Assembly (NCBI GenBank): GCA_037190175.1
Contig: JBBCJM010000053.1
Location: 1-34,683 of the forward strand
Direction: 5' to 3'
DNA: 34,683 nt
From: JBBCJM01 sp037190175
GTDB lineage: Bacteria > Pseudomonadota > Alphaproteobacteria > Rhodobacterales > Rhodobacteraceae
The position numbers and the translations under genes were made by a program. Of this stretch, positions 25,618-32,902 are shown one piece after another. A model generated the notes under the pieces. It saw only the letters and a list, made by a program, of their open reading frames with translations, did no database searches and was not told where the DNA came from. Positions within the stretch are counted from its first letter, which is position 1, and each line of letters starts with the position of its first letter.

Positions 25618-25677
25618 GGGCGGGCTGCGGCCCGCCCTCGAACTGGCCCGCGGGGGCGCTCATCAGCCCTCGCGGGC
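25618..25677 (+). terminator. Two tandem hairpins ending the sugar operon
   Basis: GGGCGGGC (25618-25625) pairs with GCCCGCCC (25630-25637). Then GCCCGCG plus GGGC (25646-25657) pairs with GCCC plus CGCGGGC (25666-25677), with one G-T pair, followed by TTCTTCGCTT. The second has the form of an intrinsic terminator, 41 to 72 bases after the binding-protein stop. The remaining gap to 25823 holds a repeat element and no gene. Confidence 0.7.
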
Positions 25678-25719
25678 TTCTTCGCTTGCGGGGGTTGCAC
25701 CCGGAAGGTTGGTTCCCCT

Positions 25720-25775
25720 GGCAGGCCCCCGGGGCGCTGCCCCGGACCCCGGAGTATTTGGGCCAGGGTGAAGAT
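25720..25775. repeat. GC-rich palindromic repeat with a CAAATA edge, copy 2
   Basis: Contains GGCAGGCCCCCGGGGC, GCT, GCCCCGGACCCCGG, AGTATTTGGG and then GAAG. Its reverse complement matches 15361-15420 in block order and most bases, so this is the same dispersed element inverted. It lies between the sugar-operon terminator and the convergent RidA gene. Confidence 0.7.
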
Positions 25776-25823
25776 GCCTTTGGGGGTCGGCGATGAAAGC
25801 CGGCAGGCTTGAAGAGCGGCCCG

Positions 25824-26306
25824 TCAGTCCTCCACCTCCACCGTGGCCCAGGTCTCGAAGCAGACGCCGTTGGCCAGCGCCATCACCCCGATGGTGGCGC
25901 GCCCGCCCAGGCCCCGCTCCCGCCCGAACACCTCCACGAACAGGTCGGAGAGGCCGGAGGAGACCCGGTGCACCTCCTGATATTCCGGCGTGCAGACCAC
26001 GAAGTTCAGCGTGCGCACGATGGACTTCACCCGGTCCAGCGAGCCCACCGCCTGCCGGATCCCGCCCAGCACGTTGATCCCGGTCTGGCGGGCGGCGGCA
26101 TAGCCCTGCTCGGTGGTCACGTCCGCCCCCAGCCGGCCCCTGTGGGTGATCTCGGTGCCCACCTGCGCCACGTGGCCCGAGAGGAACAGCAGGCTGCCCA
26201 CCCGGTGGAAGGGCTTCATCGTGCCGTAACCGGCGCCGTAATAGCCCATGGCGTCGAAATCGGGGATGTCGAGCCCCATCCGCAGGGCGAGTTTCTCGGG
26301 CGTCAT
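25824..26306 (-). CDS. RidA-family (YjgF/UK114-like) protein
   Basis: A 160-residue member of the Rid family. True RidA hydrolyses reactive enamine/imine intermediates to ketoacids and ammonia. Visible features are the FLSGHVAQVG strand, GYAAARQTGINVLGGIRQ and GGRATIGVMAL, where R136 aligns with the Arg essential for imine hydrolysis, then a C-terminal strand ETWATVEVED. It is longer than the 128-residue archetype because of extra N-terminal sequence, so it belongs to another Rid subfamily with less certain activity. The start at 26306 has GGGAG upstream. It is the last gene of a minus-strand operon, 29 bases after the histidine kinase. Confidence 0.85.
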   Translation of the reverse strand: MTPEKLALRMGLDIPDFDAMGYYGAGYGTMKPFHRVGSLLFLSGHVAQVGTEITHRGRLGADVTTEQGYAAARQTGINVLGGIRQAVGSLDRVKSIVRTLNFVVCTPEYQEVHRVSSGLSDLFVEVFGRERGLGGRATIGVMALANGVCFETWATVEVED

Positions 26307-26335
26307 CTGCGTCTCCCTGGTGTTGCCCCTGCCAC

Positions 26336-27301
26336 TCAACCCTCCGCGGCGGGGAAGTCCAGCCGGAAGGTGGCGCCGCGGGCCGAGGGGACCAGCGCGA
26401 TCCCGGCGCGATGGGCGGTCAGGATGGCCCGCGCGATGGCCAGGCCCATGCCGGTGCCGCCCTCCTCGCGCCGGGTGGTGAAGAAGGGTTCGAAGATCCG
26501 CCCCGCGTTGCCCGCCGAGATCCCCGGCCCGTCGTCGGAGACGGTCAGGGTGCAGCCCTCGCCCCGTTCGGCGGTCAGGGTGATCGCGGTGGCCCCGTGT
26601 TCGGCCGCGTTGCGCAGCAATTGCCCCAGCACCTGCAGCAGCCCCTCGGCCCCCAGCGGGATCGGCACCCTGCCGCCGCGGATCTCCAGCCGCAGCGGAT
26701 GCGCGGCCAGCAGGGGGGCCAGGTCGGAAAGCGTGGTGCTGCCCACATGCCGCGCCTCGCGGGCCTGGGCGGCGCGGCGCAGCGCGTCGAGCTGCGCCTC
26801 GATCTGCGCCCGCGCCCCGTCGATCTGGCCCAGCAGGTGGCGGTCGGCGGGGGAGAGGGTGCCGCCGTCCTCCAAGAGTTCCACCGCGGCGCGCAACGCG
26901 GTCACGGGGGTGCGCAGCTCATGCGTCACATGGTCGGTATAGCTGCGGATCGTCGCCTCGCGGTCGCGCAGGGTCTCGGCCATGTCGATCACCGAGCGGG
27001 CGGTGCGGTGCAGCTCCCGCGTGCCGAAATGCGCGGGGGGTGCGGCGGGATGGCCGGCCCGCACCTCGGCGGCATAGCTTTCCAGCGCCGCGATGGGGCG
27101 CAGCAGCAGGCGCAGCAGCAGCCACCCCAGCACCCCGGTCAGCCCGGCGATGACCAGTGCCAGCCCCAGCGCGGCATGGCGGAAGCCCACCGCGGGCCCC
27201 AGGTAGCGCAAGGCCACCAGCCCGGCGAAGGACAGCGCCAGCGTGCCGCCCAGCGCGCCCCCCAGCACCAGCCACAGCGAGGGCCGCCAGCGCCGGCTCA
27301 T
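26336..27301 (-). CDS. Membrane histidine kinase with minimal periplasmic loop
   Basis: A 321-residue sensor kinase. Two hydrophobic helices at about 8-31 and 40-65 are separated by only a handful of polar residues, so there is almost no external sensing domain. A HAMP-like linker follows (RPIAALESYAAEVRAG). Then come the phosphoacceptor His in VTHELRTPVTAL, the N box LLRNAAEHG, the G1 box DDGPGIS, the F box FEPFFTTRR and the G2 box GTGMGLAIARAI. Its ATG overlaps the regulator stop (ATGA, 27298-27301), so the pair is translationally coupled. Lack of an external domain suggests it senses within the membrane or through a partner, perhaps the polytopic protein encoded first in this operon. Confidence 0.92.
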   Translation of the reverse strand: MSRRWRPSLWLVLGGALGGTLALSFAGLVALRYLGPAVGFRHAALGLALVIAGLTGVLGWLLLRLLLRPIAALESYAAEVRAGHPAAPPAHFGTRELHRTARSVIDMAETLRDREATIRSYTDHVTHELRTPVTALRAAVELLEDGGTLSPADRHLLGQIDGARAQIEAQLDALRRAAQAREARHVGSTTLSDLAPLLAAHPLRLEIRGGRVPIPLGAEGLLQVLGQLLRNAAEHGATAITLTAERGEGCTLTVSDDGPGISAGNAGRIFEPFFTTRREEGGTGMGLAIARAILTAHRAGIALVPSARGATFRLDFPAAEG

Positions 27302-27969
27302 GCCCCGGGCCCCAGCCGCATTCCCACGCCGTGGACGGTCTCGATCGCCTGCGTGCAGCCTGCCTCGGCCAGCTTGCGGCGCAGGTTGCGCAGGTGGCTG
27401 TCCAGCGTGCGGTCCGAGACCGCGCTGTGCGGCCCCCAGAGCGCGCGGGCCAGTTCGGCGCGCGAACGCAACCGGCCCGGCTGCTCCATCAGGCAGGCCA
27501 GCAGGGCGAATTCGGTGGCGGTCAGCGCCACCTCCGCCTCGCCGGCCCGGCAGAGATGCGCGCCGCGGTCCAGCGACAAGCTCCCATGCCGCAGCACCGG
27601 CGCCGGCGCCCCCGCGGTGCGCTTCAGGATCGCCCGGACCCGCGCCACCAGTTCGCGCGGGCTGAAGGGCTTGGCCACATAGTCGTCGGCCCCCAGCTCC
27701 AGCCCCAGGATGCGGTCGATCTCGTCGTCCCTTGCGGTCAGGAACAGGATCGGCACCTGCGAGCGGGCGCGCAGCCGGCGGCAGACCTCGAACCCGTCCA
27801 GTTCCGGCAGGCCGATGTCCAGCACGATCAGGTCCGGGCTCTCCCGCTCGGCATGGGTCAGCGCCCGCTGGCCGTCCCCGGCGGCGATCACCGCGAAGCC
27901 GGCCCGCTCCAGCGCCAGCCCCAGCAGTTCGCGCAGGCGGGGGTCGTCATCGACGATCAGGATCTTCAT
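27298..27969 (-). CDS. OmpR-family response regulator (CreB-like)
   Basis: A 223-residue two-domain regulator. The receiver has D8 and D9, phosphoacceptor D51 (VLDIGLPELDG) and K100 (VAKPFSPREL). The C-terminal winged helix has TATEFALLACLMEQPG, SRAELARALWG and the recognition region RTLDSHLRNLRRKL. It is transcribed with the histidine kinase and overlaps the end of the upstream membrane-protein gene by 23 bases. A TGCAC-N6-TGCAC direct repeat upstream of the operon resembles the TTCAC-N6-TTCAC site of E. coli CreB. This regulator is therefore the natural candidate to bind there. The CreB similarity is by motif and site, not by alignment. Confidence 0.93.
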   Translation of the reverse strand: MKILIVDDDPRLRELLGLALERAGFAVIAAGDGQRALTHAERESPDLIVLDIGLPELDGFEVCRRLRARSQVPILFLTARDDEIDRILGLELGADDYVAKPFSPRELVARVRAILKRTAGAPAPVLRHGSLSLDRGAHLCRAGEAEVALTATEFALLACLMEQPGRLRSRAELARALWGPHSAVSDRTLDSHLRNLRRKLAEAGCTQAIETVHGVGMRLGPGA

Positions 27970-29419
27970 GGGGCGGCACTACCACAGCGATCCCCGAGAC
28001 ATAGCGGGCCACCCGCCAGTTGCGGAAGCCCCAATCCCGCCAGCCTTCGATCCGGGGCGGGCGGCGGGCGGTGCAATAGCTGGGCGGGCCGATCTGGAAA
28101 CCACCCTCGGCCTCGGCCCGGCGGATGGCGGCGGCGGCGGTGCGCGGCAGGTCGCAGAGGTAATCCGGGTCGCGCGGGATTTCGGCCAGGTTGTGCGCGG
28201 CGATGATCCCGGCGAAGTTGACGAAGGCGCAGAGGTAGAGCGTGCCCAGCCCCAGCGCGGCCGAGCGGGTCATCAGCCAGCGATTGGGCAGCCCGCGGGC
28301 CACCTGCCAGCCGGTCAACGCCAGCCCTGCGGCCACCAGCGCCATCCAGATCAGGGCGTGCACCCGCAGGTAGGTCAGCCCGTAGACGCCCACGTAGAGG
28401 TCGAGCCGCAGCAGCGCCGAAAGGCAGAGCGCCACGTTCTGCCCGATCCAGACCAGCATGAGGGGTTTCAGCAGCCGGTGCTCGGGCAGGAACGGCCGTG
28501 CGGCCAGCGCGAAGGCCCCGGCCAGCAGCGCGGTGGCCAGCAGGGGATAGGCGCCGCGATGGGCGTATTCGGCATGGCTCATCCCCTCGGGCAGGCTGGC
28601 GCCGCCGGCGAGGATCGTGAGGTCGAGCACCGTCTGCACCCCGATCACCAGGTTGAACATGACCAGCGCCCGCAGGGCCGAGGCCGCGTTCAGCCCCGGC
28701 AGGGCGACCTTGGGCAGCGGCAGGGCGCGCGTGTCGGGCGGGGTGCGGTCGATCAGCGGCCAGAGCATCAGCGCGAGGCCGGCCCAGAACAGCGCGCGCT
28801 CGACCAGCCGGAAGGGGTCGAAGTCCAGCCGCACCAGCCGGGCCAGCACCGGGTTGGCGTCGATCAGCAGCGCGGCGAAGACCAGCGTGCCGCCCAGCGG
28901 CAGGCCCCAGGCGCGCAGGAAGCCGCGGGGGGTGGCGGGCAGGCTCACCCGCGTTCTCGCCAGCGCCGCGACGCCGCCGAAGGGCACCCGTCGGGCCAGG
29001 CGCAGGGCGGCGGCGGCCAGCGGTTCGACCCCGCCCTCCGCCCGCGCCCAGACCAGCGCGCCGGCCAGCCCGACGGCGAGGAAGGCCACGGACAGCGGTT
29101 GCAGATACTCCACCACCGGCAGCGCGGCGAGGATCAGCAGCAGCGCGGGGCGGATCAGGCGGGCGCGCGGGCGGATGTCGACGGTGGCCGCCGCGAACAC
29201 CGCGCCGGCAAAGAGCGCCAGCGACAGGCCCTTCGCATGGTCCCAGAACAGCAGGTCGGCCAGCGCCACCAGCAGCGCCAGCCCCAGCGCCCGGCCGGGT
29301 GGGCCGGCCAGCGCCGCGTGCACGGGGGCCGGGTCGGGGCTGCCGCTTGCAGGGGGCGGGGCGGCATCCAGCCACCAGGCATCGCGCAGGATCGAGGGGG
29401 GCACGCCGTTCAGGGTCAT
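27947..29419 (-). CDS. Polytopic membrane protein, DUF4173/DUF4153-like
   Basis: A 490-residue inner-membrane protein of unknown function with about ten to twelve hydrophobic helices (ALGLALLVALADLLFW, LPLGGTLVFAALLIDANPVL, LGTLYLCAFVNFAGIIAAHN). The pattern of a soluble N-terminal stub, many helices, a DANPVLARLVRLDFDPFRL loop and a C-terminal soluble tail (WRDWGFRNWRVARY) fits the DUF4173/DUF4153 group. ATG 29419 has GGAG seven bases upstream. It is first in a four-gene operon with an OmpR-type regulator, a histidine kinase without a sensing domain, and a RidA-like protein. I infer it may be the signal-sensing partner or the main target of this two-component system. It shows no transporter or enzyme signature I can name. 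Confidence 0.8.
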   Translation of the reverse strand: MTLNGVPPSILRDAWWLDAAPPPASGSPDPAPVHAALAGPPGRALGLALLVALADLLFWDHAKGLSLALFAGAVFAAATVDIRPRARLIRPALLLILAALPVVEYLQPLSVAFLAVGLAGALVWARAEGGVEPLAAAALRLARRVPFGGVAALARTRVSLPATPRGFLRAWGLPLGGTLVFAALLIDANPVLARLVRLDFDPFRLVERALFWAGLALMLWPLIDRTPPDTRALPLPKVALPGLNAASALRALVMFNLVIGVQTVLDLTILAGGASLPEGMSHAEYAHRGAYPLLATALLAGAFALAARPFLPEHRLLKPLMLVWIGQNVALCLSALLRLDLYVGVYGLTYLRVHALIWMALVAAGLALTGWQVARGLPNRWLMTRSAALGLGTLYLCAFVNFAGIIAAHNLAEIPRDPDYLCDLPRTAAAAIRRAEAEGGFQIGPPSYCTARRPPRIEGWRDWGFRNWRVARYVSGIAVVVPPHEDPDRR

Positions 29420-29487
29420 GGGCCGTCTCCGGGTTGGGTCTCGGGCCCGCAGACTGGCCTTCCGCTTGCGCAGGCGGCCCGCAGCAG

Positions 29488-29507
29488 TCGTGCAGATTTC
29501 GTGCAGA
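29488..29507. promoter_or_regulatory. 11-bp-period direct repeat upstream of the two-component operon
   Basis: TCGTGCAGA occurs twice with an 11-base period (29488-29496, 29499-29507). On the minus strand this reads TGCAC-N6-TGCAC, 69 bases before the membrane-protein start. OmpR-family regulators bind tandem direct repeats of this period, and CreB uses TTCAC-N6-TTCAC. The rest of the 271-base divergent gap (29420-29690) shows no gene and no clear promoter. Confidence 0.5.
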
Positions 29508-29690
29508 GGGGCGGGCGAAAAACGGTTTGCAGGGGCGGGGGGCGGGGGATAGCGTTTCCTGTCGGGAGCGGCCTTGGAACGGGCCGGAAAGCGGGAGGAT
29601 TGGCTTGGATATTTGCGATCAATCCACAGGGTCGGATCCGCTGAAATCCGGCAGTGCTTGCCCAAATCCTGCATCTAGGACCAAGGCGCG

Positions 29691-31196
29691 ATGAAGACCC
29701 ACATCCTCCTGCACCCCGACGACGACGTGGCCATCGCGCTGGCCGATCTGCCGGCGGGCGCGCGGGTGGAGGGGGTTTCCCTGCCGGCCGCCATCCCCCG
29801 CGGCCATAAGATCGCGCTGCGGGCAATTGCGGCGGGCGAGCGGGTGCGCCGCTATGGGCAGGTGATCGGGCAGGCCAGCGCCGACATTCCCCCCGGCGGG
29901 CATGTGCATGTGCAGAACCTGGGGATGGCCGAGCACCGCGAGGCGCACGACTTCGGCGCCGACCTGCGGCCCCTGCCAAAGCCGACCGAACCCCGCAGTT
30001 TCATGGGCTACCGCCGCCCGGACGGCCGCGCCGGGACGCGCAACTATCTGGGGGTGCTGACCTCGGTCAACTGCTCGGGCTCGGTCGCCCGTTTCATCGC
30101 CGAGGCGGCGGAGAAGGCCGACTGGTTCCGCGGGCTGGAAAACGTCGACGGCATCGTGCCCATCGCCCATGCCACCGGCTGCGGCATGGCGGGCGACGGC
30201 GAGGGCTACCGCACGCTGATGCGCACGCTGCGGGGCTATGCCCGCCACCCCAATTTCGCCGGCATCCTGCTGGTGGGGCTGGGCTGCGAGGTGATGCAGA
30301 TCCCCGATCTGGTCGGCCGCGGACGGATGCGGGTCGACGACAACTTCCGCCACATGACCATCCAGGCCGAGGGCGGCACCCGCCGCACGGTGGAGCGCGG
30401 GGTGGAGGCCCTGCGCGAGATGGCCGATGCCGCGGACCGCTGTCGGCGCGAGCCGGTGCCGGTCACGGAACTGGTGATCGGAATGCAATGCGGCGGCTCG
30501 GACGGCTATTCCGGGATCACCGCCAACCCGGCGCTGGGCCTGGCCTCGGACCTGCTGGTCGCCCATGGCGGCACCACGATCCTGTCGGAAACGCCCGAGA
30601 TCCACGGGGCCGAACACCTGCTGACCCGCCGCGCGGTCAGCCCCGAGGTGGGCGAGAAACTGCTGGACCGCCTGCGCTGGTGGGAGGACTACACCGCCCG
30701 CAACGGCGGCGAGATGAACAACAACCCCTCGCCGGGGAACAAGCGGGGCGGGCTGACCACCATCCTGGAAAAGTCGTTGGGCGCCGTGGCCAAGGGCGGC
30801 ATCGCGCCGCTGTCCGGGGTGTATCTCTTCGCCGAGCCCATCGACACCAAGGGCTTCGTCTTCATGGACAGCCCCGGCTACGATCCCTGTTCGGTCACGG
30901 GGCAGGTGGCTTCGGGCGCCAACCTGATCGTGTTCACCACCGGGCGCGGCTCGGTCTCGGGCTACAAGCCGGTGCCCTGCGTCAAGATCGCCACCAGTTC
31001 CGACCTCTACCGCCGGATGGGCGACGACATGGACCTGAACGCGGGCGACGTGCTGGAAGGCGTCAGCCTGGAGGAAAAGGGCCGCGAGATCTTCGAGGCC
31101 ATGATCCGCCACGCCTCGGGCGAGCCCACGAAATCCGAAGGGCTGGGCTTCGGCGGCGCGGAGTTCGTGCCCTGGCAGATCGGGGCGGTGATGTGA
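29691..31196 (+). CDS. UxaA-family (altronate/aldonate) dehydratase
   Basis: A 501-residue sugar-acid dehydratase of the UxaA/GarD family. The N-terminal SAF-like domain covers about 1-90 (LLHPDDDVAIALADLP, GQASADIPPGGHVHVQN). The catalytic part has the family signatures GYRRPDGRAGTRNYLGV, IAHATGCGM, VGLGCE, GMQCGGSDGYSGITANPALG, NNNPSPGNKRGGLTTILEK and SPGYDPCSVTGQ. It should remove water from an aldonate to give a 2-keto-3-deoxy acid. Altronate is the classical substrate, but the downstream SDR and FAH-family hydrolase look like those of L-fucose-type pathways, so the natural acid may be fuconate, galactonate or a pentonate. The gene starts after AAGG and is separated from the next by two hairpins. 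Confidence 0.92.
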   Translation: MKTHILLHPDDDVAIALADLPAGARVEGVSLPAAIPRGHKIALRAIAAGERVRRYGQVIGQASADIPPGGHVHVQNLGMAEHREAHDFGADLRPLPKPTEPRSFMGYRRPDGRAGTRNYLGVLTSVNCSGSVARFIAEAAEKADWFRGLENVDGIVPIAHATGCGMAGDGEGYRTLMRTLRGYARHPNFAGILLVGLGCEVMQIPDLVGRGRMRVDDNFRHMTIQAEGGTRRTVERGVEALREMADAADRCRREPVPVTELVIGMQCGGSDGYSGITANPALGLASDLLVAHGGTTILSETPEIHGAEHLLTRRAVSPEVGEKLLDRLRWWEDYTARNGGEMNNNPSPGNKRGGLTTILEKSLGAVAKGGIAPLSGVYLFAEPIDTKGFVFMDSPGYDPCSVTGQVASGANLIVFTTGRGSVSGYKPVPCVKIATSSDLYRRMGDDMDLNAGDVLEGVSLEEKGREIFEAMIRHASGEPTKSEGLGFGGAEFVPWQIGAVM

Positions 31197-31206
31197 GCGG
31201 GCAGGG

Positions 31207-31256
31207 GCAAAAGTCTTGAAGCAAGACTTTTGCAAATTCCTTGCTGCAAGGAATTT
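31207..31256. repeat. Twin AT-rich perfect hairpins in an operon spacer
   Basis: GCAAAAGTCTTG (31207-31218) and CAAGACTTTTGC (31222-31233) form a perfect 12-bp stem with loop AAG. Directly after it, AAATTCCTTG (31234-31243) and CAAGGAATTT (31247-31256) form a perfect 10-bp stem with loop CTG. Both have the same CTTG-N3-CAAG tip. The pair fills most of the 71-base spacer between dehydratase and dehydrogenase and abuts the G-run that serves as the dehydrogenase ribosome-binding site. Its low G+C stands out sharply. Confidence 0.8.
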
Positions 31257-31267
31257 GGGGGTGAGCG

Positions 31268-32005
31268 ATGACGGGGCGGTTGCAGGGCAAGCGGGTGCTG
31301 GTGACGGCGGCGGGGCAGGGGATCGGGCGGGCCTCGGCGCTGGCCATGGCTGCCGAAGGGGCGGAGGTGCTGGCCACCGACCTGAACCCCGCCACGCTGG
31401 CCACCCTGGGGGCGGGCATCGAGACCCGGATGCTGGACGTGCGCGACCCCGCGGCCATCGCCGGGACGGTGCAGGCGGCCGGGGCTATCGACGTGCTCTT
31501 CAACTGCGCGGGCTTCGTGGCTTCGGGCAGCATCCTCGACTGCGACGAGGATCAGTGGGCCTTCAGCCTGGACCTGAACCTGACCGCGATGTACCGGATG
31601 TGCCGCGCCTTCCTGCCCGGGATGCTGGAGCGCGGGGGCGGGTCGATCATCAACATGGCCTCGGTGGTGTCCTCCACCATCGCCGCGCCGGGCCGCTTCG
31701 TCTACGGCACCACCAAGGCCGGGGTGATCGGGCTGACCAAGGCCATCGCGGCCGACTTCGTCACGCGGGGCATCCGCGCCAACGCCATCTGCCCCGGCAC
31801 GGTGGACAGCCCCTCGCTGGAGGACCGCCTGCGCGCGACCGGCGACTATCAGGCCGCGCGCAAGGCCTTCGTCGCCCGCCAGCCCATCGGCCGCATCGGC
31901 CGGGCGGAAGAGATCGCCGCACTTGTGGTCTATCTCGCCTCGGACGAATCCGCCTATACCACCGGGGTCGCCCATGTCATCGACGGCGGCTGGTCGAACG
32001 TCTGA
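31268..32005 (+). CDS. SDR dehydrogenase, 2-keto-3-deoxy-aldonate (L-fuconate) dehydrogenase-like
   Basis: A 245-residue classical short-chain dehydrogenase. The cofactor loop is TAAGQGIG (13-20), and D38 (ATDLN) at the end of the second strand favours NAD. The NNAG equivalent is FNCAG, and the catalytic set is S132, Y146 and K150 (YGTTK). It ends with the typical TTGVAHVIDGGWSNV. Its neighbours suggest oxidation of the C4 hydroxyl of a 2-keto-3-deoxy acid to a 2,4-diketo acid, the second step of the non-phosphorylating L-fucose-type route. The start is ATG 31268 preceded by GGGGGTGAG. The FAH-family gene follows 11 bases later, so they are co-transcribed. Confidence 0.9.
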   Translation: MTGRLQGKRVLVTAAGQGIGRASALAMAAEGAEVLATDLNPATLATLGAGIETRMLDVRDPAAIAGTVQAAGAIDVLFNCAGFVASGSILDCDEDQWAFSLDLNLTAMYRMCRAFLPGMLERGGGSIINMASVVSSTIAAPGRFVYGTTKAGVIGLTKAIAADFVTRGIRANAICPGTVDSPSLEDRLRATGDYQAARKAFVARQPIGRIGRAEEIAALVVYLASDESAYTTGVAHVIDGGWSNV

Positions 32006-32016
32006 GGGGAGAGTCC

Positions 32017-32859
32017 ATGAAACTTCTGCGCCACGGGCCCGCGGGGGCCGAGAAACCCGGCCTGCTGCATCGCGACGGCACCATCCGCGACCTGAGCGGC
32101 GTGGTGCCCGACATCGGGGCCGCGGTGCTGTCGGACGAGGGGCTGGCGGGCCTGCGGGGCCTGGACGCGGGTGGCCTGCCCGTGGTGGCGGAGGGGACGC
32201 GGCTGGGCCCCTGCGTGGGCGGGATCGGCAAGTTCATCTGCATCGGGCTGAACTATTCCGACCACGCCGCCGAGACCGGCGCCAAGGTCCCGCCCGAGCC
32301 GATCATCTTCCTGAAGGCCAACAGCGCGATCTGCGGGCCGAACGACCCGATCATCATCCCGCGGGGGTCGGAAAAGACCGACTGGGAGGTCGAACTGGCC
32401 GTCGTTATCGGCACCAAGGCGAAATACGTCACCGAGGCCGAGGCGCTCGCCCATGTCGCGGGCTATGCCGTGGCCAACGACGTCTCCGAACGCGCCTTCC
32501 AGTCCGAACGCTCCGGCCAGTGGACCAAGGGGAAGAGCTGCGACAACTTCGGCCAGATCGGCCCCTGGCTGGTGACCCGCGACGAGGTGGCCGACCCGCA
32601 GGCCCTGCCGATGTGGCTGAGCGTGAACGGCGAGCGGATGCAGGACGGCTCGACCGCGACCATGGTCTACGGCGTGGCCTTCCTGGTCAGCTATCTGTCG
32701 CAGTTCATGACGCTGCATCCCGGCGACGTGATCTCCACCGGCACCCCGCCCGGGGTGGGGATGGGCCGGAAGCCGCCCCGCTTCCTGCGCGCCGGCGACG
32801 TGGTGGAACTGGGGATCGAGGGGCTGGGCCGGCAGCGGCAGGACGTGATCGCGGACTGA
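32017..32859 (+). CDS. FAH-family hydrolase, 2,4-diketo-3-deoxy-L-fuconate hydrolase-like
   Basis: A 280-residue fumarylacetoacetate-hydrolase-fold protein. Core motifs are FICIGLNYSDHAAETG, IIFLKANSAICGPND, DWEVELAVVIG (acidic metal ligands), GYAVANDVSER, GKSCDNFGQIGPWLV and ISTGTPPGVGMG. In the L-fucose-type pathway this enzyme cleaves the 2,4-diketo-3-deoxy acid into pyruvate and a hydroxyacid such as lactate, which fits the preceding SDR and dehydratase. ATG 32017 is preceded by GGGGAGAG. The family also includes acylpyruvases, so the assignment rests on operon context plus motifs. A short GC hairpin follows the stop. Confidence 0.88.
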   Translation: MKLLRHGPAGAEKPGLLHRDGTIRDLSGVVPDIGAAVLSDEGLAGLRGLDAGGLPVVAEGTRLGPCVGGIGKFICIGLNYSDHAAETGAKVPPEPIIFLKANSAICGPNDPIIIPRGSEKTDWEVELAVVIGTKAKYVTEAEALAHVAGYAVANDVSERAFQSERSGQWTKGKSCDNFGQIGPWLVTRDEVADPQALPMWLSVNGERMQDGSTATMVYGVAFLVSYLSQFMTLHPGDVISTGTPPGVGMGRKPPRFLRAGDVVELGIEGLGRQRQDVIAD

Positions 32860-32867
32860 CCCCCCTT

Positions 32868-32885
32868 GCCCGCCCTCCTGCGGGC
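32868..32885 (+). terminator. Hairpin after the FAH-family gene
   Basis: GCCCGC (32868-32873) pairs with GCGGGC (32880-32885) around CCTCCT, nine bases after the stop. It is short and has no T-tract, but it sits at the natural end of the aldonate operon, just before nth. Confidence 0.4.
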
Positions 32886-32902
32886 TGGCAGGAAGCAGAG
32901 CC

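Noticed and set aside
29420..29690. Small open frames in the divergent gap between the membrane-protein and dehydratase genes
   Set aside because: None has a convincing ribosome-binding site or recognisable sequence, and the gap contains a probable regulatory direct repeat instead.
31206..31256. Twin hairpins considered as ends of a transposable element
   Set aside because: The arms face each other at three-base distance with nothing between them, no target-site duplication is visible and no transposase gene is nearby.
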